A stretch of DNA of 64,000 nt from Bacillus sp. ISL-55 (GCF_018613155.1 NZ_JAGGQU010000012.1:67573-131572); one strand, 5' to 3'. Numbered from the stretch's first letter, positions 16,750 through 25,049 are shown. Numbers and translations are program-made. Notes: generated from the letters alone by a model not told the origin.

Positions 16750-16790
16750 CAAAAAAGAAGTATGAGAACATGCCTCATACTTCCTTTTGG
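16750..16790 (-). terminator. Rho-independent terminator
   Basis: GAAGTATGAG and CTCATACTTC pair around a 7-nt loop and are followed on the minus strand by TTTTTTG. It lies just beyond the pstS stop. Confidence 0.85.
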
Positions 16791-16791
16791 T

Positions 16792-17763
16792 TTACTTCAA
16801 TTTTTCCAGTTCTTCGATTGTCGCAAGAATGTCTTCGTCTGTTAGTGGTGCGAAGCCTGTTTCAGCTGCAACATCCTGGGCGTTTTCCATTGTGTAGATT
16901 GCGTAATCAAGTACTTGTGCTTTCTCTTTTGCGTTATTGGCATTCAAGTATGTGAAAACCGGTCTTGTGAATGGTCCGTACTTTCCGTCTTCCTTGATTG
17001 TTTCCAGTGAAGGCTCAACAGGTCCGTTACCGAAATCCACACTTACTGCATCCAATTTATCTTTGTTGTTCGCATAATAACCGTAGCCGAAGAATCCGAT
17101 TCCGTTCTTATCCTTGGAAACAAGATCAACCAGCGTAGAGTAATCCTGCTGCAGATTGATGCCTTCAACCAGGTCTTTTTCTTCTAAAATATTTTCAAAC
17201 ATGAATTCGTATGTTCCATGGTTTTCATTCGGTCCATATGTGTTGATCTCTTCATCCGGGAAGTCAGGGCGTACATCAGACCATTTCTTCTTGCCGCCTT
17301 CAGCCAGGAAGATATCGATGACTTCTTCTTTCGTCAGTTCCTTCGCCCATTCATTGTCTTTATTGATGACAATCGTCAAGCCATCCAAAGCGACCTTCAT
17401 TTCTTTTACATCGATGCCAAGCTCTTCAGCTTTTGCCTTTTCTTCGTCTTTGATCTGGCGAGATGCATCGTTATAGTCCGTTCCATTTTCAACGAGGAAT
17501 TTCTTGAAACCAGCCGAAGTTCCTGAGCGGCTTACTTCCACAGAAACATCTTCCTGCTTGCCCATATAGTTCTCAGCCATTTTTGCCATGAACGGGTAAA
17601 CAGTGCCGGAGCCATCGATCACAACGCTGCCTTCAAGTTGAGTTTCAGTTTCATTAGAACCATTGGTTGCTTCTGCGTTACTTTCACCATCTGAACAAGC
17701 CGTTCCGAAAGCCATTACACCAGCAAGCATAGTAAACATCGCTAACTTTTTAAAACTCTTCAT
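16792..17763 (-). CDS. pstS: Phosphate ABC transporter substrate-binding lipoprotein
   Basis: A lipoprotein signal with F-G-T-A-C at residues 19-23 precedes a type II periplasmic-binding fold. Phosphate ligands are visible in I-D-G-S-G-T-V-Y near residue 50 and S-R-S-G-T-S-A-G near 83, both PstS hallmarks, and in N-E-N-H-G-T-Y-E-F near 200. 323 residues is normal. No pstC, pstA or pstB follows; the transcript ends in a terminator straight after. Pho boxes upstream point to phosphate-starvation control. Confidence 0.93.
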   Translation of the reverse strand: MKSFKKLAMFTMLAGVMAFGTACSDGESNAEATNGSNETETQLEGSVVIDGSGTVYPFMAKMAENYMGKQEDVSVEVSRSGTSAGFKKFLVENGTDYNDASRQIKDEEKAKAEELGIDVKEMKVALDGLTIVINKDNEWAKELTKEEVIDIFLAEGGKKKWSDVRPDFPDEEINTYGPNENHGTYEFMFENILEEKDLVEGINLQQDYSTLVDLVSKDKNGIGFFGYGYYANNKDKLDAVSVDFGNGPVEPSLETIKEDGKYGPFTRPVFTYLNANNAKEKAQVLDYAIYTMENAQDVAAETGFAPLTDEDILATIEELEKLK

Positions 17764-17842
17764 TCCTTAATTCCCCCTAATATTATGTCCCTTGCTACAA
17801 GAACAAGATTACTAGACAGTTATTAACCTCGTTTTAAGGACT

Positions 17843-17879
17843 TGTAAATTAATTGAAAAGGTTTGTTAAGGAATGTTAA
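17843..17879 (-). promoter_or_regulatory. Pho box, four direct repeats upstream of pstS
   Basis: Read on the minus strand: TTAACA, TTAACA, TTTCAA and TTTACA, stepping by 10, 11 and 10 bp. This is the PhoP-binding layout of Bacillus (TTAACA-like hexamers with 4-5 bp spacers). It lies 80 bp upstream of pstS and 53 bp upstream of the divergent redox gene at 17932. Confidence 0.7.
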
Positions 17880-17931
17880 TTCTTTCCTTGGAGGGTAAAG
17901 TTATATATAGTGAGGAAAAGGAGGTTTCGAG

Positions 17932-18480
17932 ATGGAATATGTATTAGAAACTACTGATCCTGAAAAATCACTAACCTTGGAAACGGCTATTCAGGGGAAT
18001 CCGACGATGGTCGTATTTGTGCGCCATCTTGGCTGACCAGTCTGCCGGGCATATCTTACGCAGTTGCGTGAGCGAATAACTGAAGTCGAAGCTGCAGGTT
18101 ACCAGGTTGTTGCGGTTGCCCCGTCAAAGGGTTCTTTTATCAAGCAATTCATTGACCAGTTTGGGCCTTTTCCTTTTCCGATTTTAGGAGATCCTTCGCG
18201 AAAAGCGTATCGCGGCATGGGACATAAAACGATGCCGAAGTGGAAGCTGCTGACGAAAGCCGGTTTCGGTTTCATTACCGGTCAAGTCAAAGATTTTATT
18301 CCTAAAAATGAGAAGCAAAAGGAATTCGTCTTGAAATCGATGAAGTCACAGGACGTCTACATCCAGGGAGGAACCTGGCTCTATTCTGCCGACGGCAAAC
18401 TCTTATGGAAGCATATCGATGAATCACCCGAGGATCACGCAAAAATTGATGAAGTCTTGCAGCAAATGAAAAAACGCTGA
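17932..18480 (+). CDS. Candidate selenoprotein: peroxiredoxin-like (SelL/PRXL2-related) with in-frame TGA
   Basis: ATG 17932 has AAAGGAGG 8 nt upstream. The frame reads M-E-Y-V-L-E-T-T-D-P and reaches F-V-R-H-L-G, then TGA at 18034-18036, then P-V-C-R-A-Y-L and 142 more codons with no further stop. Read as selenocysteine the motif is U-P-V-C, where relatives have C-x-x-C. The thioredoxin-fold landmarks continue (V-V-A-V-A-P, F-P-I-L-G-D-P-S-R-K-A-Y-R, G-G-T-W-L-Y). A hairpin at 18055-18072 fits a bacterial SECIS. Total 182 residues. The alternative is a nonsense mutation with a restart at TTG 18064. No sel genes are in the window. Confidence 0.7.
18055..18072 (+). promoter_or_regulatory. SECIS-like hairpin after the in-frame TGA
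   Basis: CTTACGC and GCGTGAG pair in RNA (7 bp, one G-U) around an AGTT loop. The loop starts 25 nt after the TGA and has G in its second position. Bacterial SECIS elements usually place the apical loop roughly 16-37 nt from UGA with a G among the first two loop bases. The fit is good, but short hairpins also arise by chance. Confidence 0.55.
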
Positions 18481-18512
18481 TCAGCTTAACTCGCGATCAG
18501 CGTTTCTTCTTT
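18472..18512. terminator. Bidirectional terminator containing both stop codons
   Basis: AAACGCTGATC (18472-18482) pairs with GATCAGCGTTT (18495-18505). The stem contains the TGA of the plus-strand redox gene and the TGA of the minus-strand 35-residue gene. It is followed by T-rich DNA on the plus strand and preceded by a long A run that is T on the minus strand. Confidence 0.8.
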
Positions 18513-18604
18513 TCATCTTTATCGGAAACTTGCTCAAATAACTGTGAAATATAACCTTTTAATTCAAATCCCTCATCATTCATGAATTCCTTAATTTGTT
18601 TCAT
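18497..18604 (-). CDS. Very small protein, 35 residues
   Basis: ATG 18604 has GGAGGTAGATTAGG upstream, a strong site at 8-9 nt. The peptide begins MKQIKEFMNDEGFELKGYI and ends D-K-D-E-K-K-K-R. It is amphipathic and charged, without a membrane helix. Its stop codon lies in the shared terminator stem. The site strength and correct termination argue for a real gene; no family is recognised. Confidence 0.55.
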   Translation of the reverse strand: MKQIKEFMNDEGFELKGYISQLFEQVSDKDEKKKR

Positions 18605-18747
18605 CCTAATCTACCTCCGTTGTTAATATGTTGTTGGTTATAGTATTCCCACTCTAGCAAACTTTTATTCACCCAATTTTTAGAAGTATTGGTAGTCTAT
18701 TAGTTTAGACGGAGGACAGATTGGAAAAGTTGCATAATTCAGTAAAA

Positions 18748-19686
18748 GTTCCATCGTTTTCTTGACAGCTTTTGGCCTCGCACCATCAAACCTGTCACGA
18801 TTCCTTCGTTTTCTTGACAGCTTTTGGCCTCAGGACCACGAACCTGTCACGATTCCTTCGTTTTCTTGACAGCTTTTGGCCTCAGGACCTCTAACCTGTC
18901 AAGATTCCTTCGTTTTCTTGACAGCTTTTGCCCTCGCACCATCAAACCTGTCACAATTCCTTCGTTTTCTTGACAGCTTTTGGCCTCAGGACCTCGAACC
19001 TGTCATAATTCCTTCGTTTTCTTGACAGCTTTTGGCCTTGCACCATCAAACCTGTCACGATTCCTTCGTTTTCTTGACAGCTTTTGCCCTCGCACCATCA
19101 AACCTGTCATGATTCCTTCGTTTTCTTGACAGCTTTTGGCCTCAGGACCTCTAACCTGTCACAATTCCTTCGTTTTCTTGACAGCTTTTGGCCTCAGGAC
19201 CTCGAACCTGTCACGATTCCTTCGTTTTCTTGACAGCTTTTGCCCTCGCACCATCAAACCTGTCATGATTCCTTCGTTTTCTTGACAGCTTTTGGCCTCA
19301 GGACCTCGAACCTGTCACGATTCCTTCATTTTCTTGACAGCTTTTGGCCTCAGGACCTCGAACCTGTCACGATTCCTTCGTTTTCTTGACAGCTTTTGCC
19401 CTCGCACCATCAAACCTGTCACGATTCCTTCGTTTTCTTGACAGCTTTTCCCCATACGCCACCAAACCTGTCCGAACTTGACCCTACTTCTGACAGCTTT
19501 TCCCCTGGCGCCACCAAACCTGTCCGAACTTGATCCCACTTCTGACAGCTTTTCTCCCCACACCATCAAACCTGTCCGAACTTGATCCTACTTCAGACAG
19601 CTTTCCTCCCCGCACCATCAAACCTGTCCGAACTTACCCTTACTTCGGACAGCTTTCCTCCCCGCACCACCAAACCTGTCTGAATA
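18748..19686. repeat. 52-bp-period array C (18 units)
   Basis: The (C/T)T-x-GACAG core recurs from 18761 to 19645 at exactly 52-bp steps, 18 units with no indel. Units share GACAGCTTTT and CCTGTC and differ in the link between them, which falls into two main types (CTCAGGACC and CTCGCACCATC) that are interleaved. The inverted repeat spans unit borders: CTGTCAAGA / TCTTGACAG (18896-18904, 18916-18924) in one, CTGTCCGAA / TTCGGACAG (19624-19632, 19644-19652) in another. The unit length is not a multiple of 3, so the array is not coding. It lies between convergent genes. Confidence 0.95.
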
Positions 19687-19722
19687 AAAAAAAGCACCAA
19701 CCCAAAAGGCTGGCACTCTCTC
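19685..19722 (-). terminator. Rho-independent terminator
   Basis: On the minus strand GTGCCAGCC and GGTTGGTGC form a stem with some G-U pairs, followed by TTTTTTTT. It ends the DUF2269 transcript directly at the edge of array C. Confidence 0.8.
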
Positions 19723-19733
19723 TTCCTATCATC

Positions 19734-19880
19734 CTACTTAACAAACACATAAGGATTTCCGCCGATGGACTTCCTCATTTCTTCAGTAATCACAACACTG
19801 GAGGCCTGTGGCCGTGCTGCAGCACCTGTCGTCTGTTTCTTTTCTCCGCTTCCATCATAGAACATTGGCTTCGCTTGCAT
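19734..19880 (-). CDS. Small soluble protein, 48 residues
   Basis: ATG 19880 has GGGGGAAAT upstream. The peptide starts MQAKPMFYDGSGEKKQT, has an A/T/Q-rich middle and ends I-G-G-N-P-Y-V-F-V-K. It starts 11 nt after the DUF2269 stop and ends before the shared terminator, so it is the second gene of that operon. No family recognised. Confidence 0.65.
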   Translation of the reverse strand: MQAKPMFYDGSGEKKQTTGAAARPQASSVVITEEMRKSIGGNPYVFVK

Positions 19881-19891
19881 TATATTTCCCC

Positions 19892-20353
19892 CTAGAATGG
19901 TTTTGTTGACATAAGCACGATAAGCACAACTGCTGCGACATGTGCGATACCATTTAGCTTGGCAGCTTTTTTATCCAGCTGATGATACTCGGCTGGCAGT
20001 TCGCCGTCTTCGCTGTTCATGACAAGATCGACTTGCTGTCCGATTGTTTTTGGCAGCATTCCTGCGACGACCGGCTGAATCAGCACATATATAACCAAAG
20101 AACTGATGAACCATCCCTGCGACCACAAAGCCGGGTTGACGATAGCCATCAGGATTCCGCTGGCTAACAATGTAAGCGACCCAACCTTGGCAAAAATCTC
20201 TATTTTTTTATTAATCTCAAAACATACTTTTGCGTTCGTTACTGACTTAGCACCAAACTTGGCAACCACCGGCATTCCAAAGCTCGCTCCTAAACCAACA
20301 ACGGCCGCGATGACATGAACTAAAACTAATAATCCATATAAAGTCACACTCAA
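19892..20353 (-). CDS. DUF2269 family membrane protein
   Basis: A 153-residue protein with four membrane helices: about 4-25 (with L-V-H-V-I-A-A-V-V-G-L-G), 55-72, 80-100 and 132-150. The H-V-I-A-x-x-x-G-L-G motif and size match DUF2269, a group of predicted integral membrane proteins of unknown function. AGGGGG lies upstream of the ATG. The 48-residue gene follows 11 nt on. Confidence 0.8.
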   Translation of the reverse strand: MSVTLYGLLVLVHVIAAVVGLGASFGMPVVAKFGAKSVTNAKVCFEINKKIEIFAKVGSLTLLASGILMAIVNPALWSQGWFISSLVIYVLIQPVVAGMLPKTIGQQVDLVMNSEDGELPAEYHQLDKKAAKLNGIAHVAAVVLIVLMSTKPF

Positions 20354-20459
20354 TCCCCCTAGAACTTTTTACCTATATATTTATACCATAAATATTTCCT
20401 CTTGCGGGTAAAAATTCTTATTTTTCCACCTTGTTTATAGTGTTTTCCTGCATCACCAA

Positions 20460-20500
20460 ACAAAAAAAGGGAAGCATGAACAAATATCCATGCTTCCCCT
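20460..20500 (-). terminator. Rho-independent terminator
   Basis: GGGAAGCATG and CATGCTTCCC pair around 10 nt and are followed on the minus strand by TTTTTTTG. It ends the ABC-F gene. Confidence 0.88.
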
Positions 20501-20503
20501 CAC

Positions 20504-22414
20504 TTACTCCCCGGCACTCAGCCACATCTCCATCGCCAGCTCGAGTTCCTTATTCAGTTGCTGTTTCCTGCTATACAGCTTATCAAGCTCCTCATAATCC
20601 TGATGAATCCCCATCACTAAATCAAGCTCAGTGATTTCTTTTTCCAGGCCTTCGATCTTCCTGAAAAGCTGCGCCGTGGAAGGTTCCGGTTGCGACTGTT
20701 GCGCCACATTCTTCTTGAAAACAGTCACCGGTTCGATCACAGTTTTCTGCTCTGCCGCAGACTTCTCCCTTTTATAATCATCGTAATTCCCCTCATAGCT
20801 CTTCAGCCCACATTCCTCAACCGCAATCACCCGCTCACCGATTTTATTGATAAAATAGCGGTCATGTGAAATGAAGAAAATCGTACCTTTGAAATCGTCC
20901 AGCGCTGCCTCAAGGGTTTCAATCGAATCAATATCCAGATGGTTCGTAGGCTCATCAAGGATCAGTAAATTGATATCCTGGAACATCAGCATCGCCAGCT
21001 TGAGTCTGATCCTTTCTCCGCCTGACAGGAATTTCACCTTTTTGAAGACACTCTTTTTATAAAACATGAACTTCGCAAGATACTCGCGCGCTTTCCCTTC
21101 GACAATCGAGATGTCCTCACGGAAGCATTCAAGCACAGTCAGCTCTTCGTTCGCAAAAACGATCTTCTGAGGCAGATAGGCGGCCATCACATTCGCACCC
21201 AACTCAACCACACCAGCATCCGGCTGCTCCTCGCCTAACAGCATTTTCAGGAATGTCGTCTTCCCGCTGCCATTCGGACCAACCAGACCGACCCGCTCAC
21301 CGTAATGAACCATCAGATCAGCGCCATCAAAAATCACCTTATCCTCATAACGCTTAGAAACACCAACCGCCTTGATCGTTTCATTCCCGGAGCGCACAGC
21401 ATCCTTAAAACTCAAACGCATATTCCGCCGCTCAAAAATCGGCTTATCAATCCGATCCAGCTTATCAAGCTTCTTCTGGATGCTCGCCGCGCGCCTGAAA
21501 AATTTGTTATTATCGGCCCGCAACGCCCAGTCCCGCAGGCTCGTCACCTGCTTCTCCATATTATTGACCTTCTTCTGCTGCTCGCGGAACTGCTCATACT
21601 GCACCCGCATATTCTCTTCCTTTTGACTGATAAAACTAGAATAGTTCCCCCTGTAGCTAATCGTTTCCATGTCCTCGATCTCGACGATTTTGTTCACGAC
21701 ATTATCGAGGAAATAGCGGTCATGCGAGACAATCAGTACGATGCCCTTATAATTTTTCAAAAAGCCTTCGAGCCATTCAATCGACTCCATATCAAGATGG
21801 TTCGTCGGCTCATCGAGCAGCAAGATATCCGGCTGGTGAATCAGGATTTTCCCGAGGCCAACAGTGGTTTTCTCGCCGCCGCTCAACAAATCGAAATCCC
21901 TCTGTAAAAAGTCCTCGGCAAACTTAAGACCAGTACATACCTTGCTCAGCTTCTCCTCCTGCTCATAACCGCCCTTTGCTTCGAATACATTCACCAGATC
22001 ACTATACTTATTTAACGCTTTTTCAAGAGCATCATCCTGTAAAATCTGCATCTGCGCTTCTATATCACGCATCTGTTTTTCAACCTCATGGACTTCTTCA
22101 AAGGCCAGATTCAAAACGTCGATCACTTTTAAACCGGCGGGATACGAAGGCATCTGTTCCAAATAGGCAAACGATGCTCCCCTCGGACGATGGACCAGCC
22201 CCTCATCATATCCAGGACTTGAGGTTTGCGGGTAGCCGGGATAATAATGCATGTGCTCGATCCCGGCAATCACCTTAAGGACCGTGCTTTTCCCGCTGCC
22301 ATTCGCCCCGACAATCCCCACCTTATCCCCTTCAAATGCTTCCAATGTAAAACTGTTCACGACCAGTGTCGCTTCCATATATTTTTTGATGCCATGCACT
22401 TTCAGTTCTAACAT
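20504..22414 (-). CDS. ABC-F family ATPase (ribosome-acting)
   Basis: A soluble protein of 636 residues with two ABC domains and no membrane part. Walker A motifs are G-A-N-G-S-G-K-S-T (about 38) and G-P-N-G-S-G-K-T-T (about 360). Both domains have L-S-G-G-E and L-D-E-P-T-N-H-L-D. A charged linker (about 270-325) would be the P-site tRNA interaction motif, and a C-terminal coiled coil closes the protein. ABC-F proteins act on the ribosome, some giving antibiotic resistance. ATG 22414 is chosen since GAAGGA lies 8 nt upstream. The long leader suggests induced expression. Confidence 0.9.
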   Translation of the reverse strand: MLELKVHGIKKYMEATLVVNSFTLEAFEGDKVGIVGANGSGKSTVLKVIAGIEHMHYYPGYPQTSSPGYDEGLVHRPRGASFAYLEQMPSYPAGLKVIDVLNLAFEEVHEVEKQMRDIEAQMQILQDDALEKALNKYSDLVNVFEAKGGYEQEEKLSKVCTGLKFAEDFLQRDFDLLSGGEKTTVGLGKILIHQPDILLLDEPTNHLDMESIEWLEGFLKNYKGIVLIVSHDRYFLDNVVNKIVEIEDMETISYRGNYSSFISQKEENMRVQYEQFREQQKKVNNMEKQVTSLRDWALRADNNKFFRRAASIQKKLDKLDRIDKPIFERRNMRLSFKDAVRSGNETIKAVGVSKRYEDKVIFDGADLMVHYGERVGLVGPNGSGKTTFLKMLLGEEQPDAGVVELGANVMAAYLPQKIVFANEELTVLECFREDISIVEGKAREYLAKFMFYKKSVFKKVKFLSGGERIRLKLAMLMFQDINLLILDEPTNHLDIDSIETLEAALDDFKGTIFFISHDRYFINKIGERVIAVEECGLKSYEGNYDDYKREKSAAEQKTVIEPVTVFKKNVAQQSQPEPSTAQLFRKIEGLEKEITELDLVMGIHQDYEELDKLYSRKQQLNKELELAMEMWLSAGE

Positions 22415-22496
22415 ATCAATTCCTTCTTTCATCCATAATGAAGCTACGCTTTTATGGACAGCACAAAGAAGAACCTATTTACCATTCATTTTTTCC

Positions 22497-22530
22497 AATA
22501 TTAAAAGACTGCAGAAATCCCTACAGTCTT
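22497..22530 (-). terminator. Possible attenuator in the ABC-F leader
   Basis: On the minus strand AAGACTGTAG and CTGCAGTCTT pair and are followed by TTAATATT, about 85 nt upstream of the ABC-F start. A second perfect inverted repeat (CCTATG / CATAGG, 22649-22663) and a short frame with a strong ribosome site (MEPTSNC, ATG near 22722) lie further up the leader. Ribosome-mediated attenuation is known for resistance ABC-F genes; here it is inference. Confidence 0.45.
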
Positions 22531-22878
22531 GAATCACCATTTTCAGCAAGCACAAATAAGCCTATGCCAAAAAATCACTATCACGATTCAGTAAAGTAAG
22601 TTATCTTCTAATTGCCGTAATTCCATAAAGAGCATAACGAAATAAACCTATGCAACATAGGCATTTTTACACTCTATACAAAATCCTTATTAATTAAATT
22701 AATAATTAGCAATTAGATGTTGGTTCCATAAACTTACTTTCCCTCCTCAATCATTTGCTTCATTATCTCAGGTTTCCATTATTTTGTAAATATTATTGGA
22801 TAATTTTTCATGATTCTTCTTCCCCCGAGACAAGCATAAATTAGTAGAAAACTTGTCCACCAGAAAGGATTCCACGCA
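22531..22878. other. Divergent intergenic region, ABC-F leader and EamA promoter side
   Basis: This AT-rich stretch separates the ABC-F gene from the EamA gene. Apart from the 22649-22663 inverted repeat and the short leader frame (minus strand, GAGGAGGG at about 22735-22745, MEPTSNC) no gene is seen. AGAAAGGA ahead of 22879 is the EamA ribosome site. Confidence 0.5.
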
Positions 22879-23799
22879 ATGATTCCGATACGCGCTAAGC
22901 TTACAGCTTCTATCTATGCACTTTTATCAATCAGCTTTTGGGGAGTTTCCTTTGTTTCTGCAAAAGCTGTACTCGCAAAGCTCGATCCATATTCTTTATT
23001 GGTCCTCCGCTTTGGCCTGGGGGCTTTGTTTTTGTTGATGATTTTACTTCTGAATCGTTATCGTTTGCGGATTTCGATTGGATACATCCCTCATTTGGTT
23101 GTCCTCGGAATACTGGGCGTCTTTGTTCACCAAGTACTGCAGGCAACGGCTCTGACAACCATCAATGCTTCGTCCGCGGGCTGGCTGATTTCTTTTTCGC
23201 CTATTTTCACCGTCATCCTTTCAGTTCTGTTTTTGCATGAAAAGATGAATGTAAAAAAAGCACTTGGAATGGTGGTCGCCATTGCAGGGGTCTTTCTTGT
23301 CACCACCACCCGGAGCGGCCATTCCTTCGAGTTCGCTTTGAACATCGGCTTCATCCTGATGATTCTCAGCACACTGAACTGGGCGATCTATTCCATCCTG
23401 TTAAAAAGGCTCCACATCCCGTATCCTGCATTATTAGTGACATTTTACATGAGCTTGATCGGCTTCATGCTCACCCTCCCTTTTATCATCCGCAACAGAG
23501 GCTGGGAATCCGTGTCCCTGCTGAACCAGACGGAGTGGGCACATCTTTTGTTTCTTGCGATATTCGTATCTGGAATCGGCTATTGGTATTGGGGAAAAGC
23601 GCTGGAGGTGCTGGATGCTTCTAGGGTATCTGTTTTTATATACCTTGAACCCCTGGTCACCCTGTTTGCCGCCATTTTTCTTCTACATGAAAAATTTATC
23701 CTCATAAGTGCGATTGGCGGAATCATAATTATTATAGGAGTGGTTATTGTCAATGGTGGTCTTGCACGTTTAGTGGCGAGAGCTATTTTTAAAAAATGA
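22879..23799 (+). CDS. EamA/DMT family transporter
   Basis: A 306-residue protein with ten predicted membrane helices in two five-helix repeats, as in the drug/metabolite transporter superfamily. The first repeat starts S-F-W-G-V-S-F-V and the second L-N-W-A-I-Y-S-I-L; the E-P-L-V-T-L-F late motif is typical. The stop overlaps an ATG of the next gene, a cysteine dioxygenase. That pairing suggests a role in cysteine or sulfur metabolite export, which is inference. Confidence 0.85.
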   Translation: MIPIRAKLTASIYALLSISFWGVSFVSAKAVLAKLDPYSLLVLRFGLGALFLLMILLLNRYRLRISIGYIPHLVVLGILGVFVHQVLQATALTTINASSAGWLISFSPIFTVILSVLFLHEKMNVKKALGMVVAIAGVFLVTTTRSGHSFEFALNIGFILMILSTLNWAIYSILLKRLHIPYPALLVTFYMSLIGFMLTLPFIIRNRGWESVSLLNQTEWAHLLFLAIFVSGIGYWYWGKALEVLDASRVSVFIYLEPLVTLFAAIFLLHEKFILISAIGGIIIIIGVVIVNGGLARLVARAIFKK

Positions 23800-23816
23800 A
23801 GAAGGTGGGAGTGCCC

Positions 23817-24395
23817 ATGGCTATAAATTCTCAGGCTAAAAAAGTGTTAGATTCACTAATAGATCCTTCCAAAGACGAGATGAAGGAAGCGTTGGCGAAG
23901 ATCAATATGTCTGTAAATGAATTGAAGCCCTTTCTCCAATCAGCTTCAGGCAAGCCTTATTATCGAAAACTTCTCTACAAAAGCGAGGATGTAGAGCTTC
24001 TGGTGATGAACTGGTCAGATTTAGAATGCGCTCCGCATGATCACGGGAATTCCCATGGCTGGATCCAGGTGGTTAACGGAACCTCTGTTAATTCAGTTTA
24101 CGAGGTTAATGACAACACCCTGCCCAAAGAGCTGTTCAAGGAGTACCACCATCAGGGGAAGTTCTTTTATGCACCGAAGAAAGGCGTCCACAAGATGCAA
24201 GCAGACGGCACAAGCGGACTCGTCACTCTCCACCTCTATTCCCCTCCCATCAGCGGCATGAAAGTGTACGACCTAGAAAAATGCGCAGCCTGTGTCGTCT
24301 CCGATGACTGTGGAGCCTGGTGGCCAGATGAGCAGCGTCAGAAAATTGAGGAAATCCAGCTTTCAAAAAAAGAAGACGGTTCTCATTCTTCATGA
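23817..24395 (+). CDS. Cysteine dioxygenase family protein
   Basis: A cupin-fold iron enzyme of 192 residues. C-A-P-H-D-H-G-N-S-H-G-W near residue 70 gives two iron ligands and G-V-H-K-M near 122 the third, as in cysteine dioxygenases that oxidise cysteine to its sulfinate. A cysteine pair near the end (C-A-A-C, then D-D-C-G-A-W-W) is a further feature. ATG 23817 follows GGTGGGAG by 6 nt; an alternative ATG at 23796 overlaps the EamA stop. Co-transcribed with the EamA gene. Confidence 0.82.
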   Translation: MAINSQAKKVLDSLIDPSKDEMKEALAKINMSVNELKPFLQSASGKPYYRKLLYKSEDVELLVMNWSDLECAPHDHGNSHGWIQVVNGTSVNSVYEVNDNTLPKELFKEYHHQGKFFYAPKKGVHKMQADGTSGLVTLHLYSPPISGMKVYDLEKCAACVVSDDCGAWWPDEQRQKIEEIQLSKKEDGSHSS

Positions 24396-24414
24396 GAACC
24401 GTCTTCTATCTTTT
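24372..24414. terminator. Bidirectional terminator
   Basis: AGACGGTTCTCAT and ATGAGAACCGTCT pair with a 5-nt loop that includes the dioxygenase stop codon. T-rich tails lie on both strands. It serves the convergent dioxygenase and DUF1456 genes. Confidence 0.85.
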
Positions 24415-24905
24415 TATCCGCGGAATTTCAAGGCCAGGCCCTTCAGGAAATTCCTCGCGAATTTATCGCCGCATTCCCGGTAGTTCTTGTGTCCTTCTTT
24501 TCTCAAAATCGCCCCGAGTTCACCCTTAGACACGCGGACTCCCGCAAGGTCAAAAATCTCGAGCATATCCTCGCTCGTGAGCGACAGGGCGATCTTCAAT
24601 TTTTTCAAAAGCTGGTTATTCACTGTCTCCCCGGTTAGTGGCGGAGCACCAGTTTCTCCCGGACGCTTCCCTCTTTTAAAAGTAACCATGCCATTCAGGA
24701 ATTGCTCCATCATCGTATTGTTGACTCTTATGTAGCCCTCTGGGATAATCTCTTCACCATATTCATCTTCATCTACCCTCTGTAGCATCATGCGGACATC
24801 GTCCTTCGCCACTTCCACGCCGCCTAGATTGAATATCTCTACCATATCAGTATCTTTGATATCCAATGCGTATCGCAAACGGATCATTATATCATTGTTA
24901 AGCAT
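24414..24905 (-). CDS. DUF1456 family protein
   Basis: A 163-residue protein of two related helical halves. The first has N-N-D-I-M-I-R-L-R-Y-A-L and D-M-V-E-I-F-x-L-G-G-V-E-V-A-K-D; the second has N-N-Q-L-L-K-K-L-K-I-A-L and D-M-L-E-I-F-D-L-A-G-V-R-V-S-K-G. This duplicated pattern defines DUF1456 (YehS). Function unknown. AGGAGG lies 9 nt before the ATG. Monocistronic. Confidence 0.9.
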   Translation of the reverse strand: MLNNDIMIRLRYALDIKDTDMVEIFNLGGVEVAKDDVRMMLQRVDEDEYGEEIIPEGYIRVNNTMMEQFLNGMVTFKRGKRPGETGAPPLTGETVNNQLLKKLKIALSLTSEDMLEIFDLAGVRVSKGELGAILRKEGHKNYRECGDKFARNFLKGLALKFRG

Positions 24906-25049
24906 TAAAAAATCCTCCTATAAAAAGCTGTACCATTAGTATTCCCGATTAACTATTGCAGTCTAACATTAAATGTTAAAAAAGCCTATAGTTTTCACCT
25001 TCGAAAGCGACTCGAAGACAGTTTTAGAGCAGGGAGCTGCAACAACTCA

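Noticed and set aside
18064..18480. Redox gene starting at TTG 18064
   Set aside because: That start has no ribosome site and lacks the first strand and redox motif. The frame from ATG 17932 through the TGA gives a complete protein.
18748..19686. CRISPR array
   Set aside because: Repeats abut with a fixed 52-bp step and the variable part falls into a few recurring types rather than unique spacers; no cas genes nearby.
19315..19895. Open frames of 84 (minus) and 121 (plus) codons across array C
   Set aside because: The unit is 52 bp, so the frame changes with each unit and the peptides follow the repeats; the plus-strand frame also runs antisense through a better-supported small gene at 19734-19880.
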